From Streptomyces physcomitrii (GTDB lineage: Bacteria; Actinomycetota; Actinomycetes; Streptomycetales; Streptomycetaceae): DNA of 52,801 nt. The notes under the pieces are model-generated. The model was not told where the DNA came from and searched no databases. It saw only the letters and a program-made list of their open reading frames with translations. Positions within the stretch are counted from its first letter, which is position 1. Each line of letters starts with the position of its first letter. The stretch covers positions 1 to 52,801 of the forward strand of contig NZ_JAAWWP010000032.1 in the NCBI RefSeq assembly GCF_012273655.1. The letters are read 5' to 3'. Position numbers and translations under genes: made by a program. Positions 17,091 to 26,281 of this stretch are shown piece after piece.

Positions 17091-18797
17091 TCAGCTCCAC
17101 GTGAAGTTGGGGTCGACGTGCATACAGGCGTCCTTGTCCGAGCCGTTGAGGGCGTCGGCCGACTCGGGCGTCCTGTCGTCGTCCGCGCCACCGCCCTTAC
17201 CGTCGGCGCCGCTCTCGGGCGCCTGGTAGCGGTCGCCCTCGCGCCAGTCGGCGCCGACCACCAGGGTCACCCCGGAGACCGCGGTGGAGCGCTCCACCGC
17301 CTCGGCCGGGATGCCGAGCTTCTTCGCCACCCGCCGGGCGTCGCCCTCCAGTTCGGCGCTCGGGTAGCGCAGCACGGTCCGCTCCACGCCGGGCACCGCG
17401 GAGCCGTCGGCCGCCGCGGCGGTGAAGCCCTCGGCCGCGAGCAGCCCGCTGACCTGGGTGGCCCGGCCGGAGGCGGCCGGCCGGGTCGCGGTGCCGGTGC
17501 CGTTCTGCACCCGCACGGAGATCTGCGCGTCCGGCGCGGCCGGGTCGGTGGACTCCGGCTCCTTCGCGGCCTGCTCCTTCTCCGCCTTCTCCTTCTCGGC
17601 CGCGGACTTCCGCTTGTCCTTGCCGTCCAGCGCGATGTCCTCGCGCACCAGGCGGAAGAGCTGCTCGGCGTCCTCGGGCTTGGGCTCCACCCGGTTGTGG
17701 TCCGAGACGGCCTGCCGCCAGGGCATCGTCGTCATGGTGATCCGGCTCGGCGGCACCCGCTTGAACTCGTTGCTGAGGTCGTACAGCTTCTTGACCGTGT
17801 CCAGTCCCTCGTCCACGGTCAGCGCGCTGGTTGCCTGCTCGGCGAGACCCCGCAGCTTGCCCGGGTTGCCGAGGGTGGCGTTCTCGCGCAGCTCGCGCGC
17901 CATCGAGTTCATGTACATGTGCTGGGCCTTGGCCCGGCCGATGTCGGTGCCGTCCTCGAAGCCGTAGCGGGTCCGCAGCCACTGCAGGGCCTGCTCGCCC
18001 TTGACCGGGTGGGTGCCCTTCTTCAGCTTCAGGCCCGAGCCGTGGCCCTCGCCGTCCCGGGAGAGGATGTTGGCGTCCACGCAGACCGGTACGCCGCCGA
18101 TCGCGTCGGCCATCGAGACCACGCCCGCGAAGTCCACCATCATGAAGTGGTCGATCCGGATCCCGGTGAGCTTCTGCCAGGTGGCCACCGTGCAGCCCGG
18201 ACCGCCGCGCCCCAGCGACTCGTTGGTCATCACCGGCCGGGTGGAGGCCGGGTAGACCTTGCCCTCGCCGTCCGTGCACTTGGGGATCTCCAGCAGGGTG
18301 TCGCGCGGCATGCTGACGACCGACATATTGCTGCGGTCCGCCGAGAGGTGCACCAGCATCTGCACATCCGCGAGCGGGGTCCCGCCGAAGGTGTCCCGGG
18401 CCCCGCCGAGGTCCTGGTTCGCCTTGGTGTCCCGGGCGTCCGAACCGATCAGCAGGATGTTCATCGGGGTCTGGCCGGCCGCGTTCGGGGCGGTGCCCGC
18501 GACGCTGTCGTCGCCGAGGTCGAGCTTGTCCTTCTTGATGTTGCCGTTCAGGTGCAGGTAGTAGAGGTAACCCGCCCCCGCCGTACCGAGGATGAGCAGC
18601 GCGAGGCAGGCCGCCGCCCAGCGGAGTATTCGGTAGCGGCGGCGCGGCCGCTCCCGCTGCCTGCGGCGCCGGACCGCGCCCGGCTCACCGGCCGCGGGGG
18701 ATGTGTCCTCCGCCGCCCGGTCCCCGCCCCGCTCCGCGTCACCCGCAGGCCGGACGCCTTCTCGCGTCTCCTCCCCACGTACGCTGCTCTGCCCCAC
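17091..18797 (-). CDS. LCP family protein with LytR_C domain
   Basis: A 568-aa LCP transferase. An Arg-rich cytoplasmic tail (1-58) precedes one membrane helix (about 59-80) and the extracytoplasmic LCP domain (about 110-290), with IGSDARDTK, ADVQMLVHLSADR, VSMPRDTLLEIP, RIDHFMMVDFAG, ADAIGGVPV and WLRTRYGFEDG. A Lys/Glu-rich charged helix (about 395-420) leads to a LytR_C domain beginning VRVQNGTGT. The C-terminus has a single Cys (DACMHVDPNF). It follows the next LCP gene on the same strand after 76 nt, so the two may be co-transcribed. Confidence 0.93.
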   Translation of the reverse strand: MGQSSVRGEETREGVRPAGDAERGGDRAAEDTSPAAGEPGAVRRRRQRERPRRRYRILRWAAACLALLILGTAGAGYLYYLHLNGNIKKDKLDLGDDSVAGTAPNAAGQTPMNILLIGSDARDTKANQDLGGARDTFGGTPLADVQMLVHLSADRSNMSVVSMPRDTLLEIPKCTDGEGKVYPASTRPVMTNESLGRGGPGCTVATWQKLTGIRIDHFMMVDFAGVVSMADAIGGVPVCVDANILSRDGEGHGSGLKLKKGTHPVKGEQALQWLRTRYGFEDGTDIGRAKAQHMYMNSMARELRENATLGNPGKLRGLAEQATSALTVDEGLDTVKKLYDLSNEFKRVPPSRITMTTMPWRQAVSDHNRVEPKPEDAEQLFRLVREDIALDGKDKRKSAAEKEKAEKEQAAKEPESTDPAAPDAQISVRVQNGTGTATRPAASGRATQVSGLLAAEGFTAAAADGSAVPGVERTVLRYPSAELEGDARRVAKKLGIPAEAVERSTAVSGVTLVVGADWREGDRYQAPESGADGKGGGADDDRTPESADALNGSDKDACMHVDPNFTWS

Positions 18798-18873
18798 AGT
18801 CCCCGCCCCTCTGCGCCCCGCAGCCCCGCCGGGGCCCTTGTGTGCCTGTTAGACGCACGAGAGCCCCCGAGGG

Positions 18874-20601
18874 TTACTTGGCACACACAGTTTTGTCCGC
18901 TTCCACGCGCTGGACGTCGTCCGGCGCCTTCTTCGGCGGAGTGAGCGGAACCCCCGCGCCCTTGAAGTCCTTGCCCAGGGTCAGCTTCATCGCCGGGAGC
19001 CCCTGCGCGTTCTCCTCGCTCTTGCCCGGCTTCAGCGCCGAGCCCGGCAGGCCCATGATCTCGGCGAGCTTGCGCGCCTGATCGGCCTGGTCCGGGTCGT
19101 ACTCCAGGAGCGTCTTGTCCAGCGGCCGGTCGGCGTTGCCGAGCTGACTGGACTTCAGTACGCCCTCCTGGTTCTGCAGCCAGGTCAGCGTCTGGGAGGC
19201 GGAGCCCGCGGGGGCGCCGCCGTTGTAGAGGTCGACGCGGACCTCGGAGGCCTTCGACTTCGGCCCCTTGAGGAGGGCGTCCTGCTGGGACTTCTCCTCC
19301 TTCTCCTTCTTCTTCACCTCGGTCAGCGAGACATCGGCGCGCATCATCTCGAAGAGCGGCTTGGCCGCGGACTCCTTGAGCAGCACCGTGGCCCCGTCGG
19401 TGTTGTCCACGACCGGGGTGGTGGCGAAGCTGAGGTTCTTGGTGTCGACCTTGCCGATCTCGGTGCCGAGGTCGCGCAGCTTGCCGATGTCGCTGATCTT
19501 GGAGTCGACGGTGAGCGCCTTGGTGCCCGCCTCGGCCAGCTTGAACATCTTCGTCGGGCTGGTGAGGGTGTCGTTCGACTTCAGCTTGCGCATCAGCGAG
19601 CTGAGGAACTGCTGCTGGAGCTCGATCCGGCTGAGGTCGCCGCCGAAGCCGACCGAGTGCCGGGTCCGTACGAAGGCCAGCGCCTCCTCGCCCTCGATGG
19701 TGTGCTTGCCCTTGTCCAGCTTCAGATGCGACTTGGAGTCGTCTATGTCCTTGGCGAGGCAGATGTCCACGCCGCCGACCGCGCTGGAGAGCGACTTCAC
19801 CGCGTTGAAGTCGGCCACCATGAAGTGGTCGATCTCCAGGCCGGTGATCTCGGTCGCGGTGCGCATCGCGCAGCTGGGGGAGCGGCCCGACTGGCCGAGG
19901 CTCTCGTTGAACCGGGTCTCGCTGGTGCCCGGGATGACCTTGGTGGAGCCGTCCTCCTGGGTCGTCGGGCAGTCCGGGATGTCGGTGATCATGTCCCGGG
20001 GGATGCTCAGCGCGGTGGCGTTGGTGCGGTCCTTGGAGACGTGCAGCAGGATCGTGGTGTCCGCGTGGCCCGCGCTGCCGGAGTCGCCGTAGCCCGCGTT
20101 GCCCTTGCCGGTGCGCTTGTCGGTGCCGATCAGCAGGACGTTGATGGCCCGGTCCTTGCTGAAGCCGCCGGTGCCCGCGCCGTCGTCCGGGATCGCGGTG
20201 ATGTTGTCGTTCAGGTGCTGGTAGTACAGGTATCCGGCGGCCGCGGCGGCGAAGAGCACGAAGGCCAGGGTGCCGACGCTCCACAGGAGCACCTTCTTGG
20301 CCCGGGACTTCTTCGGCTTCTGCTTGCGGCGCCCGGCCGGTGCGGGCTGCTCGTCCTGCGGGGCGCGGCGCCGGCGCGAACCGGCGCCCTCCCGCGCGGC
20401 GCGCGAGGGCGGCCCGGCGGCCTCTTCGGCCCGGGCGGCGCGGCGGCCGGCGGCCCGGCCCTCCGTTCCCCGGGGACTCGGGACGCCCGACTGCTCTGGG
20501 GAAGGGCCCAGTCGCAGTTCGTAATCACCGGTGTGCGGGTTCAGTACCCACTGGTCCGCGGGGTCGATGTCGTCCGCCCGCCCTCGGCCTTGCGCGTCCA
20601 C
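18874..20601 (-). CDS. LCP family cell-wall glycopolymer transferase
   Basis: A 575-aa LCP protein that starts at GTG 20601. The N-terminus holds the DQWVLNPHTGDYELRL motif seen in many Streptomyces LCP proteins, then a basic linker (RKQKPKKSRAKK), a membrane helix (about 103-126) and the LCP domain, with IGTDKRTG, ADTTILLHVSKDR, LSIPRDMITDIP, EIDHFMVADFNA, SSAVGGVDI and FVRTRHSVGFGGDLSR. The C-terminal third is a LytR_C-like segment (VRVDLYNGGAP), more divergent than in its neighbours. It lies between two other LCP genes of the same strand, with 278 nt upstream that should hold its promoter. Confidence 0.93.
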   Translation of the reverse strand: MDAQGRGRADDIDPADQWVLNPHTGDYELRLGPSPEQSGVPSPRGTEGRAAGRRAARAEEAAGPPSRAAREGAGSRRRRAPQDEQPAPAGRRKQKPKKSRAKKVLLWSVGTLAFVLFAAAAAGYLYYQHLNDNITAIPDDGAGTGGFSKDRAINVLLIGTDKRTGKGNAGYGDSGSAGHADTTILLHVSKDRTNATALSIPRDMITDIPDCPTTQEDGSTKVIPGTSETRFNESLGQSGRSPSCAMRTATEITGLEIDHFMVADFNAVKSLSSAVGGVDICLAKDIDDSKSHLKLDKGKHTIEGEEALAFVRTRHSVGFGGDLSRIELQQQFLSSLMRKLKSNDTLTSPTKMFKLAEAGTKALTVDSKISDIGKLRDLGTEIGKVDTKNLSFATTPVVDNTDGATVLLKESAAKPLFEMMRADVSLTEVKKKEKEEKSQQDALLKGPKSKASEVRVDLYNGGAPAGSASQTLTWLQNQEGVLKSSQLGNADRPLDKTLLEYDPDQADQARKLAEIMGLPGSALKPGKSEENAQGLPAMKLTLGKDFKGAGVPLTPPKKAPDDVQRVEADKTVCAK

Positions 20602-20842
20602 GATTGTCTGTGTCCTCCGTCGGGGCCACGCGGCGCCCTCCCCCCGGGCGCCAGGTCACTCGGTGCTGCTCAGTGCGCGACCAGAGGCCGGAGCACCGGA
20701 TCGGGTCACACTATCCGCCCAGTTCAGCGTGGTGCGACTGGCGGTGACAAATTCCACGCCCATACAACCGGGCAATCTGCCCCAATTCACGAGTCGCCGC
20801 AGCGGCTTTGAGGTGGCCTTTACCGAGCGGAGTCGATACTTC

Positions 20843-20868
20843 CGGCAGCGGCGCCCTCGCCGCTGCCG
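20843..20868 (-). terminator. Hairpin terminator after the first LCP gene of the trio
   Basis: CGGCAGCGGCG at 20843-20853 pairs perfectly with CGCCGCTGCCG at 20858-20868 around a 4-nt loop. It lies 11 nt past the stop of the - strand LCP gene at 20880. The remaining 20602-20842 is intergenic and should hold the promoter of the next LCP gene; I see no clear consensus boxes there. Confidence 0.8.
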
Positions 20869-20879
20869 CCGGGGGCCTC

Positions 20880-22229
20880 TCAGCAGGCGTCCTGCTCGGC
20901 CGTGTTGCCCCGGAATGTCGGTGCCGGGGAGGAGGGGCCGTCAGGTGTGTCCGACCGCTTCTCCGCGCGCCCGGAACCGCTCTCGGCCGCCTGCTCGCGC
21001 GGCTCCTCCTCGCGCGGCCGCTGCTCGCTCACCTCCAGCTCCCGGTCGTGGCGCAGCCGGGAGAACAGCCGCCCGGCCTGGGGCTCGACGAGCTGGTCGC
21101 GGTTGGCGTCGTAGACGTACGAGCGCCGCGGCACCGTCAGGAACCGCACCTTCTCGGACGGCACCTTCCGCATCCCGCGCACCAGCTGGTAGAGGTCGCG
21201 CAGGCTGGCGAGGCCCGGGTCGGTGGTGAGCGAGGAGGTCGCCGCGTCCAGGACCGGGTAGAGCTTGCCCGGGTTGAGCAGGACGTCGTTGCTCTGCACC
21301 TTGTGCACCAGGGCGCCGAGGAAGCGCTGCTGACGGTCCATGCGGTCGGTGTCGCTGCCGTTGCCGAGGCTCTTGCGGGCGCGGACGTAGCCGAGGGCCT
21401 GTTCGCCGTTGAGCTGGCGGCGCCCGGCGGCGAGCCGCAGATGGGCCTTCTCGTCGTCTATCGCCTTGGGCAGGCAGACCTCGACCCCGTCGACGGCGTC
21501 GACCACCTTCTTGAAGCCGCCGAAGTCGATCACCATGTGGTGGTCGATCCGGATGTTCGTCATCTTCTCGACGGTACGGATGGTGCAGGCCGAACCGCCC
21601 TTCTGGAAGGCGTAGTTGAACATCGCGAACATCGGCCGGCTCTGCTCGCCGTCCCGGCCGCGGCAGCCGGGGACCTGGGTCATCAGATCGCGGGGTATCG
21701 ACATGGCGGTGGCGCTGCGCCGGTCCGCCGCGAGGTGCAGCAGGATCGTGGTGTCCGAGCGCTCGGTGCCGGTGTCCCGGCCGTAGCGGGCGTTGGCCCG
21801 GCCCGCCCGCGAGTCGGAGCCGATGAGCAGGATGTTCTGGGCGCCGCGCACCAGCGCGGTGGGGCGCTCCTTCTCGTAGCGGGCCAGCTCCCGGGCCGCG
21901 GCCTCGTCGGCGGTGATGTTGCCGTTCAGCTTCTCGTAGAGCGCCCAGCCCGCGCCGCCCGCGACCAGGACCAGGAAGGCGCCGCCGATCGCGGTCCGGC
22001 GGATCCACCGCCTGCGCCGCACCGCCCGCTGGCCGGTGGGCGTGGCCCCGGCGCCGTAGGGGGAGGGGGCCCTGCGCCCCGGCCGGGGGCCCGGCCGCCC
22101 GGCCCAGGAGTCCGCCGGGCCAAAGCCCTCGGGCCCGCGCTGCCGCGCCGGGTCCCCGCCGCCCGCCCCTTGCTGCTCGTGCCGCTCGCCGTCTCCGGTG
22201 TCACCCGGACCGCCGGTGGAGCCGTTCAT
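20880..22229 (-). CDS. LCP family cell-wall glycopolymer transferase
   Basis: A 449-aa LCP protein, first of the three tandem copies in direction of transcription. The start is ATG 22229 (MNGSTGGPG), with GGAGG 6 nt upstream; ten upstream codons were dropped. A long Gly/Pro/Arg-rich cytoplasmic tail precedes the membrane helix (about 83-103) and the LCP domain, with LIGSDSRAGRANARYG, RSDTTILLHLAADR, MSIPRDLMTQVPG, RIDHHMVIDFGG, VDAVDGVEV and YVRARKSLGNGSD. The usual GG before VEV is DG. There is no LytR_C domain; the protein ends in a charged, probably disordered tail. A terminator hairpin follows, so it is likely its own transcription unit. Confidence 0.93.
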   Translation of the reverse strand: MNGSTGGPGDTGDGERHEQQGAGGGDPARQRGPEGFGPADSWAGRPGPRPGRRAPSPYGAGATPTGQRAVRRRRWIRRTAIGGAFLVLVAGGAGWALYEKLNGNITADEAAARELARYEKERPTALVRGAQNILLIGSDSRAGRANARYGRDTGTERSDTTILLHLAADRRSATAMSIPRDLMTQVPGCRGRDGEQSRPMFAMFNYAFQKGGSACTIRTVEKMTNIRIDHHMVIDFGGFKKVVDAVDGVEVCLPKAIDDEKAHLRLAAGRRQLNGEQALGYVRARKSLGNGSDTDRMDRQQRFLGALVHKVQSNDVLLNPGKLYPVLDAATSSLTTDPGLASLRDLYQLVRGMRKVPSEKVRFLTVPRRSYVYDANRDQLVEPQAGRLFSRLRHDRELEVSEQRPREEEPREQAAESGSGRAEKRSDTPDGPSSPAPTFRGNTAEQDAC

Positions 22230-22471
22230 CCGACGCCTCCCTCGGTAGGCCCGGTCCACGCCTCTCGGTACGGCCAGCCCTCTGGCCTCTGTACGACCAT
22301 GGACCGCGCCCGGCGAGGGGGCGCGCGGTCAGGGGGAAAGCTCGGCCGGTCGGGTGAGCGGGGCAGGGGCGGGGGCGGGCGGCGGCGGCCCAAGGCGCGG
22401 CGGGGTGCGGCGGAGCGCGACGGGGCGGCGCGGGGCGTGGCGGCCCGGGGTCCGGCGGCACCCGGTGGAGT

Positions 22472-22515
22472 CCGGCGCCGCCGGTTCTGCGGACCTGAAC
22501 CGGCGCCGCCGGTTC
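22472..22515. repeat. 16-nt direct repeat that can form a hairpin
   Basis: CCGGCGCCGCCGGTTC occurs at 22472-22487 and again at 22500-22515. The repeats also contain GAACCGGCG/CGCCGGTTC complementarity, so they can fold into a 9-bp hairpin. It touches the stop of the TIGR03089 gene and probably acts as its terminator. The rest of the 22230-22513 gap holds G/C-rich sequence without a gene. Confidence 0.6.
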
Positions 22516-23269
22516 AGCGGGCCGTGGCGCTGACCCGCTCGGTGTCGATGCGCTCCCTGAGCACGTCCTCGGCGGCCTGTTCGGCGTGGCGGCACAGCAC
22601 GACCGAGGCGCCGGAGGCCAGCGGCGCGTAGAGCCCGGCGCTCAGGCCCTCCCAGGTGTCGTAGCCGCGGGTGGAGAGCAGCCGGGCGCCGGGTCCGGTC
22701 AGGCCGAGGCCGAGCGCGTCGGCGCGGGCGCGGTCCACCACCTCGGAGGCGGCGAGCTGGGCGCCCGCCACGATCAGCGCCGGCTCCTCCGGGTCCACCG
22801 GCGCGAAGGGCGCGAAGCGGTCGCCCTGCCCCGGCACCTCCAGGGCGTAGTCCGCGAAACCCTCGGGCGGCTCGGGGAACCGCCCGCCGAGGGGCCGCAG
22901 CGCGAGGGCCACCCGCTCCCCGCGGCAGGCGCGCGCGGCCCCGAGCGTGTCCGGACCGCTGACCACGAGGTCGGCCTGCGCCGGGTCGCCGCCGACATCG
23001 GCGAGCACCCCGACCGAGGAGGCGGCGAGCAGCCACACCGCGCTCTGCCAGTGCGCCGGGAGCAGCAGCGCGAGCCGGTCGCCCGGTTCGGCGCCGAGGT
23101 CGCCCTGGAGCAGATTGGCCGTCTTCGCCACCCAATTGGCGAAGGTGGCGACGGAAAGTTCGACGCGTTCACCGGTGGCGTCGTCGTAGAAGGTCACCAG
23201 GGGGCGCGCGGGGTCCGCGGCGAGCGCGGATCGCAGCAGGTCGGCAGGGGTGCGGTCGGTGGCGGTCAC
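22514..23269 (-). CDS. TIGR03089 family protein (truncated AMP-binding-enzyme homologue)
   Basis: A 251-aa actinobacterial protein related to the N-terminal part of acyl-adenylate-forming enzymes. It keeps the opening region (RPLVTFYDDATGERVELS, ATFANWVAKTANLL, PGDRLALLLPAHW) but lacks the P-loop-like STG motif and the C-terminal catalytic domain. It is about half the length of a functional synthetase, so adenylation activity is unlikely. ATG 23269 opens it, about 128 bp from the divergent amidase gene. The family sits next to LCP and mannose genes in many actinomycetes, but its role is not known to me. Confidence 0.85.
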   Translation of the reverse strand: MTATDRTPADLLRSALAADPARPLVTFYDDATGERVELSVATFANWVAKTANLLQGDLGAEPGDRLALLLPAHWQSAVWLLAASSVGVLADVGGDPAQADLVVSGPDTLGAARACRGERVALALRPLGGRFPEPPEGFADYALEVPGQGDRFAPFAPVDPEEPALIVAGAQLAASEVVDRARADALGLGLTGPGARLLSTRGYDTWEGLSAGLYAPLASGASVVLCRHAEQAAEDVLRERIDTERVSATAR

Positions 23270-23397
23270 GGGCGCAAGGGTACGCGGGCGGCGCCGGGGC
23301 CCGGGCGGCGGACCGGGGTGCGCCCGGGTGCCCGTACCCGACGAGGCGTCAATTCCGCAATAGACAGCTTTGTTGCTTCATGACCAGGATCGTCCCC

Positions 23398-24822
23398 ATG
23401 CGTGGATTCCTTGCTTCCTCGATCGGTGTCTCCTGTGCGGCTGCCGCCCTGGCGGCCCCCCTCGTCCTGACCGCCTCCGCCTCCGCCTCCCCGGCCGTCC
23501 CCGCTCCGCCCGCCGCCGCGCCGAAGGCGGCGCCCGGCGCCACCCAGTCCCTGCCCCTGGTGCCGCTCGGCAGCGACCGCGGCCTGAGCCGGGTCCCCGG
23601 CGAACAGGGCCTGGCGAAGCGGGAGGTGAAGCCCTTCTCGCTGCTCGGCGTGGTCTGGGACGACCCCGACGCCGAACTCCCCGGCCTGGTCCAGGTCCGT
23701 ACCCGCGACGCCGCCACCGGCCGCTGGTCCGCCTGGCAGGGCGTCGAGACCCACAACCACGAGCACGCCGCCGACCCGGGCAGCGCCGAACGCGGCACCG
23801 GACGGCGGCTGCGCGGCGGCACCGCCCCGCTGTGGGTGGGCGCCAGCGACGGCGTCGAGGTCCGGGTGCGGCCCGGCGGCGAGGCCCCCGCCGACGAGCC
23901 CTTCGCCGACGAGAACGGCCAGCCGGTGCTCCCCGGCGGACTCCACCTCGAACTCGTCGACCCGGGCGGCTCGCCGGGCGGCACCGGCGCCCGCGACGCC
24001 GCCGAGAAGGCCGCGAGCCGGGCCAACAGCCCGCTCGCCCCGCTCGGCGCCACCCGCCTGCCCGCCCGGAGCGCCGCCGAGGTCCGCGCCGAACAGGGCG
24101 CCAAGGCGCTCCCGTACGCCGCCGCGCAGCCGGAGATCGTCACCCGCCGCGGCTGGGGCGCCGACGAGAGCATCCGCGAGGCCGAGTTCCTCTACACGGA
24201 CACCGTGAAGGCCGCCTTCGTGCACCACAGCGCCTCCGGCAACAACTACAGCTGTGCGGACGCGCCCGCCATGATCCGCAGCATCTACCGCTACCACGTC
24301 GAGAGCGAGGGCTGGCGGGACATCGGCTACAACTTCCTCGTCGACAAGTGCGGAAAGGTCTACGAGGGCCGCGCGGGCGGCGTCGCCAAGCCGGTGATGG
24401 GCGCGCACACCCTCGGCTTCAACGAGAACAGCACCGGGGTCGCCGTCCTCGGCACCTTCACCGACACCGAGCCGCCCGCCCCCGCGGTCGAGGCTCTGAA
24501 GAAGCTCACGGCCTGGAAGCTCGGCCTGACCGGCGCCGACCCGGCGGGCACCACCCACCTGGTCTCCGGCGGCGGCAACCGCTACCCCAAGGGCCAGAAC
24601 GTGCCGATGAAGGTGATCTCCGGCCACCGCGACGGCTTCACCACCGAGTGCCCCGGCACCAAGCTCTACGACAAGCTCCCCGGGATCCGCACCGGCGCCG
24701 CCGCCCTGCAGCAGCGCGAGCCCGGCGAGGAGACCGAGCCGGGGACCGGGTCCGGTGCCGGGACCACCCCCGGGGAGCCGGCCGCCTCCGCCGAACCGGC
24801 CCCCGCGGGACCGGCCCGCTGA
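23398..24822 (+). CDS. Secreted peptidoglycan N-acetylmuramoyl-L-alanine amidase (PGRP domain)
   Basis: A 474-aa exported protein: Sec signal peptide (about 1-30), a beta-rich N-terminal region (about 60-200) of unknown role with VQVRTRDAATGRWSAWQGV, and a PGRP/amidase_2 domain (about 247-430) starting IVTRRGWGADES. Zinc ligands are present: H276 (FVHHSAS), H410 (SGHRDG) and C418 (TECPG). That suggests an active zinc amidase cleaving the MurNAc-L-Ala bond rather than only a binding protein. The C-terminal 50 residues are Glu/Gly/Pro-rich. I start at ATG 23398, with AGGA upstream, in preference to ATG 23380. It fits with LCP proteins in wall remodelling. Confidence 0.9.
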   Translation: MRGFLASSIGVSCAAAALAAPLVLTASASASPAVPAPPAAAPKAAPGATQSLPLVPLGSDRGLSRVPGEQGLAKREVKPFSLLGVVWDDPDAELPGLVQVRTRDAATGRWSAWQGVETHNHEHAADPGSAERGTGRRLRGGTAPLWVGASDGVEVRVRPGGEAPADEPFADENGQPVLPGGLHLELVDPGGSPGGTGARDAAEKAASRANSPLAPLGATRLPARSAAEVRAEQGAKALPYAAAQPEIVTRRGWGADESIREAEFLYTDTVKAAFVHHSASGNNYSCADAPAMIRSIYRYHVESEGWRDIGYNFLVDKCGKVYEGRAGGVAKPVMGAHTLGFNENSTGVAVLGTFTDTEPPAPAVEALKKLTAWKLGLTGADPAGTTHLVSGGGNRYPKGQNVPMKVISGHRDGFTTECPGTKLYDKLPGIRTGAAALQQREPGEETEPGTGSGAGTTPGEPAASAEPAPAGPAR

Positions 24823-24865
24823 GGCCCGGCTCCCCCGCCGGGGAGTGTCCGCCACCGCCACCGGT

Positions 24866-24901
24866 CCGCCCGGCGGCCCCGCTCCGGAGGCCGCCGGGCG
24901 G
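24866..24901 (+). terminator. Hairpin terminator after the amidase gene
   Basis: A perfect 13-bp stem, CCGCCCGGCGGCC at 24866-24878 with GGCCGCCGGGCGG at 24889-24901, around a 10-nt loop, 43 nt past the stop. The remaining ~170 nt up to manC should contain the manC promoter; TAGACT at 24921-24926 is a possible -10 with no clear -35. Confidence 0.85.
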
Positions 24902-25069
24902 AGCCGTGCCCGGGTCTGCCTAGACTGACCGGCCAGGCGGTGCCGGGCAGCTCCGGGCGGCCGCGGCGTACCGTGCCGCGCCGCCGTGCCCGTCCCGCCT
25001 GCGCGCGCGTGAGCGCCGGGCAGGCTCCACCGCACCACCGACCGACCGGGCAGGAAGCAGAGACAACAG

Positions 25070-26152
25070 GTGACAGAAGCGATCCTCCTGGTCGGGGGCA
25101 AGGGCACCCGCCTGCGTCCGCTCACCGTCCGCACCCCCAAGCCGATGGTCCCGGCGGCGGGCGTGCCCTTCCTCGCGCACCAGCTGGCCCGCGCCAAGGC
25201 GGCCGGCGTCGAGCACATCGTGCTCGCCACCTCCTACCTCGCCGAGGTCTTCGAGCCGTACTTCGGCGACGGCTCGGCCCTCGGCCTGCACCTGGAATAC
25301 GTCACCGAGGCCGAACCCCTCGGCACCGGCGGCGCCCTGCGCAATGTCGCCTCCCGGCTGCGCTCGGCCCCCGGCGACCCGGTGCTGATCTTCAACGGGG
25401 ACATCCTCACCGGACTGGACATCCGCGCCCTGGTCGGCGTCCACGAGTCCAGCGGCGCCGATGTCTCGCTGCATCTGACCCGGGTGCCCGACCCGCGCGC
25501 CTTCGGGCTCGTGCCCACCGACGCCACCGGCCGGGTCACCGCCTTCCTGGAGAAGCCGCAGACCCCCGAGGAGATCGTCACCGACCAGATCAACGCGGGC
25601 GCCTACGTCTTCCGGCGCTCGGTCCTCGACACCATCCCCGCGGGCCGCCCGGTCTCCGTCGAACGCGAGACCTTCCCCGGACTGCTCGCCGACGGTGCGC
25701 ACCTCCAGGGCATGGTCGACTCCACCTACTGGCTCGACCTCGGCACCCCGGGCGCCTTCGTCCGCGGCTCCGCCGACCTCGTCCTCGGCCGGGTCGCCTC
25801 CCCGGCGCTGCCCGGCCGCCGCGGCGACCGGCTGGTCCTGCCCGGCGCCGAGATCGCCCCGGACGCCAAGCTGACCGACGGCACCGTCATCGGGGAGCGC
25901 GCGGTGGTGGGCCCCGGCGCCCGCGTCTCCGGAAGCGCCGTCCTGGACGGCGCGGTCGTCGGCCCGGGCGCCGTGGTCACCGACTCCCTGATAGGCGAGG
26001 GCGCCCACGTCGGCGCCCGTACCGTCCTCGCCGGTGCCGTGGTCGGCGACGGCGCCCGGGTCGGCGAGGACAACGAACTCCGCGCGGGCGCCCGCGTCTG
26101 GTGCGACGCGGTCCTCCCGGCCGGGACGGTGCGGTTCTCCTCGGACCAGTGA
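25070..26152 (+). CDS. manC: Mannose-1-phosphate guanylyltransferase (GDP-mannose pyrophosphorylase)
   Basis: Makes GDP-mannose from GTP and mannose-1-phosphate in the cytoplasm. The 360-aa protein has an N-terminal nucleotidyltransferase domain with LLVGGKGTRLRPLT (about 6-19, phosphate-binding loop), TPKPMVP, FNGDIL (metal-binding Asp) and FLEKPQTPEE. It ends in a left-handed beta-helix of hexapeptide repeats (about 245-350) with VVGPGARVSGSAVLDG-type repeats. This is the eukaryotic-like, actinobacterial form, the counterpart of M. tuberculosis Rv3264c. The start is GTG 25070. With ManA and ManB encoded about 16-21 kb away it completes GDP-mannose synthesis for mannosyl glycans. Confidence 0.9.
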   Translation: MTEAILLVGGKGTRLRPLTVRTPKPMVPAAGVPFLAHQLARAKAAGVEHIVLATSYLAEVFEPYFGDGSALGLHLEYVTEAEPLGTGGALRNVASRLRSAPGDPVLIFNGDILTGLDIRALVGVHESSGADVSLHLTRVPDPRAFGLVPTDATGRVTAFLEKPQTPEEIVTDQINAGAYVFRRSVLDTIPAGRPVSVERETFPGLLADGAHLQGMVDSTYWLDLGTPGAFVRGSADLVLGRVASPALPGRRGDRLVLPGAEIAPDAKLTDGTVIGERAVVGPGARVSGSAVLDGAVVGPGAVVTDSLIGEGAHVGARTVLAGAVVGDGARVGEDNELRAGARVWCDAVLPAGTVRFSSDQ

Positions 26153-26281
26153 GGGGGCCGGGCCCCGTCGGATCCCCTCGGACCGCCGAGAGGGCCGCGG
26201 CTCCGGGGGGAGCGGGGCGCAGGCTCCGGGAGGAGCGCGGCGTACCGCCCGCTCCTCAGCCGCCGAACCGGCCGCGCCCGC

